A model generated the notes under the pieces. The model was not told the DNA's origin. It saw only the letters and a program-made list of their open reading frames with translations, and ran no database searches. Position numbers and translations under genes: made by a program. Below are positions 40,189 through 40,374 of a stretch of DNA of 40,374 nucleotides, piece after piece; position 1 is the stretch's first letter; each line of letters begins with the position of its first letter. Origin of the DNA: Akkermansia muciniphila. GTDB taxonomy: Bacteria > Verrucomicrobiota > Verrucomicrobiia > Limisphaerales > BJHT01. The stretch covers positions 75,908 through 116,281 of the forward strand of contig CAMAUZ010000012.1 of assembly GCA_945861535.1 (NCBI GenBank), given 5' to 3'.

Positions 40189-40374
40189 GTCTGCCTTTTC
40201 CTGGGTAGTATCGCAGCAGGCCCCAAGCCGTAACTAGTGTCTGGCCGAAAACGCGCGTTTTTGGAAACGGGGCGCGACGCGGAGGGGGTGCGCAGGCGGT
40301 GCGCGACGGATTTTTCCTCCGGCGACGGATAAATCACCCAAATTCTCCGTTTTTAGGCGCATCGCTCCTGGCGG

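Overview
The window looks like chromosomal DNA of a GC-rich Verrucomicrobiota bacterium, most likely in or near the Pedosphaera/Limisphaerales group. This is inferred from gene content, not from a marker-gene tree. The supporting signs are a secreted protein with a planctomycete-type cytochrome c domain plus DUF1549/DUF1553, a Tat-exported DUF1501 protein, a TIGR04073-like lipoprotein, secreted LamG/esterase and HEAT-repeat proteins, and intergenic gaps packed with palindromic repeats of kinds I associate with this group.

Layout. Positions 1-4119: the end of a probable membrane glycosyltransferase, then a large secreted sialate-O-acetylesterase-like protein with a duplicated LamG/cadherin-like tail. 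Positions 4315-16073: a block of secreted catabolism-type genes (PSCyt1/DUF1549/DUF1553, DUF1501, WD40, and a 1600-residue glycosidase-like protein). It is interrupted by an accessory patch (6355-8147) holding a nested inverted repeat, a DUF4926 gene, the relic 3' end of a second DUF1553 gene and a lower-GC HNH nuclease gene. Two small antitoxin-like genes have no toxin beside them. Positions 16806-19193: an ECF sigma factor directly abutting a one-TM partner protein. Positions 19624-26973: housekeeping genes glpK (-), an FMN reductase, nadA, a DinG/XPD-like helicase (-) and a left-handed beta-helix protein (-).

Positions 27392-30294: a zinc-ribbon membrane protein followed by a soluble hybrid histidine kinase (REC-HisKA-HATPase-REC-REC-HPt). 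Positions 30628-37728: a cell-envelope cluster in the order TolQ/ExbB, zinc-ribbon membrane protein, TolR/ExbD, TonB/TolA-like protein, TolB, Pal, TatA, TatA, TatC, TIGR04073-like lipoprotein. Several of its genes overlap by 1-11 bases. Then come ispE, an Lrp/AsnC regulator and a tRNA-Arg(UCU).

The two points most worth pursuing are these. First, a paralogous pair of double zinc-ribbon, single-TM proteins: one is embedded between TolQ and TolR, the other precedes the hybrid kinase. Second, at least ten kinds of inverted-repeat elements occupy most intergenic gaps, and some supply the stop codons of neighbouring genes. Most genes also lack a clear Shine-Dalgarno sequence.
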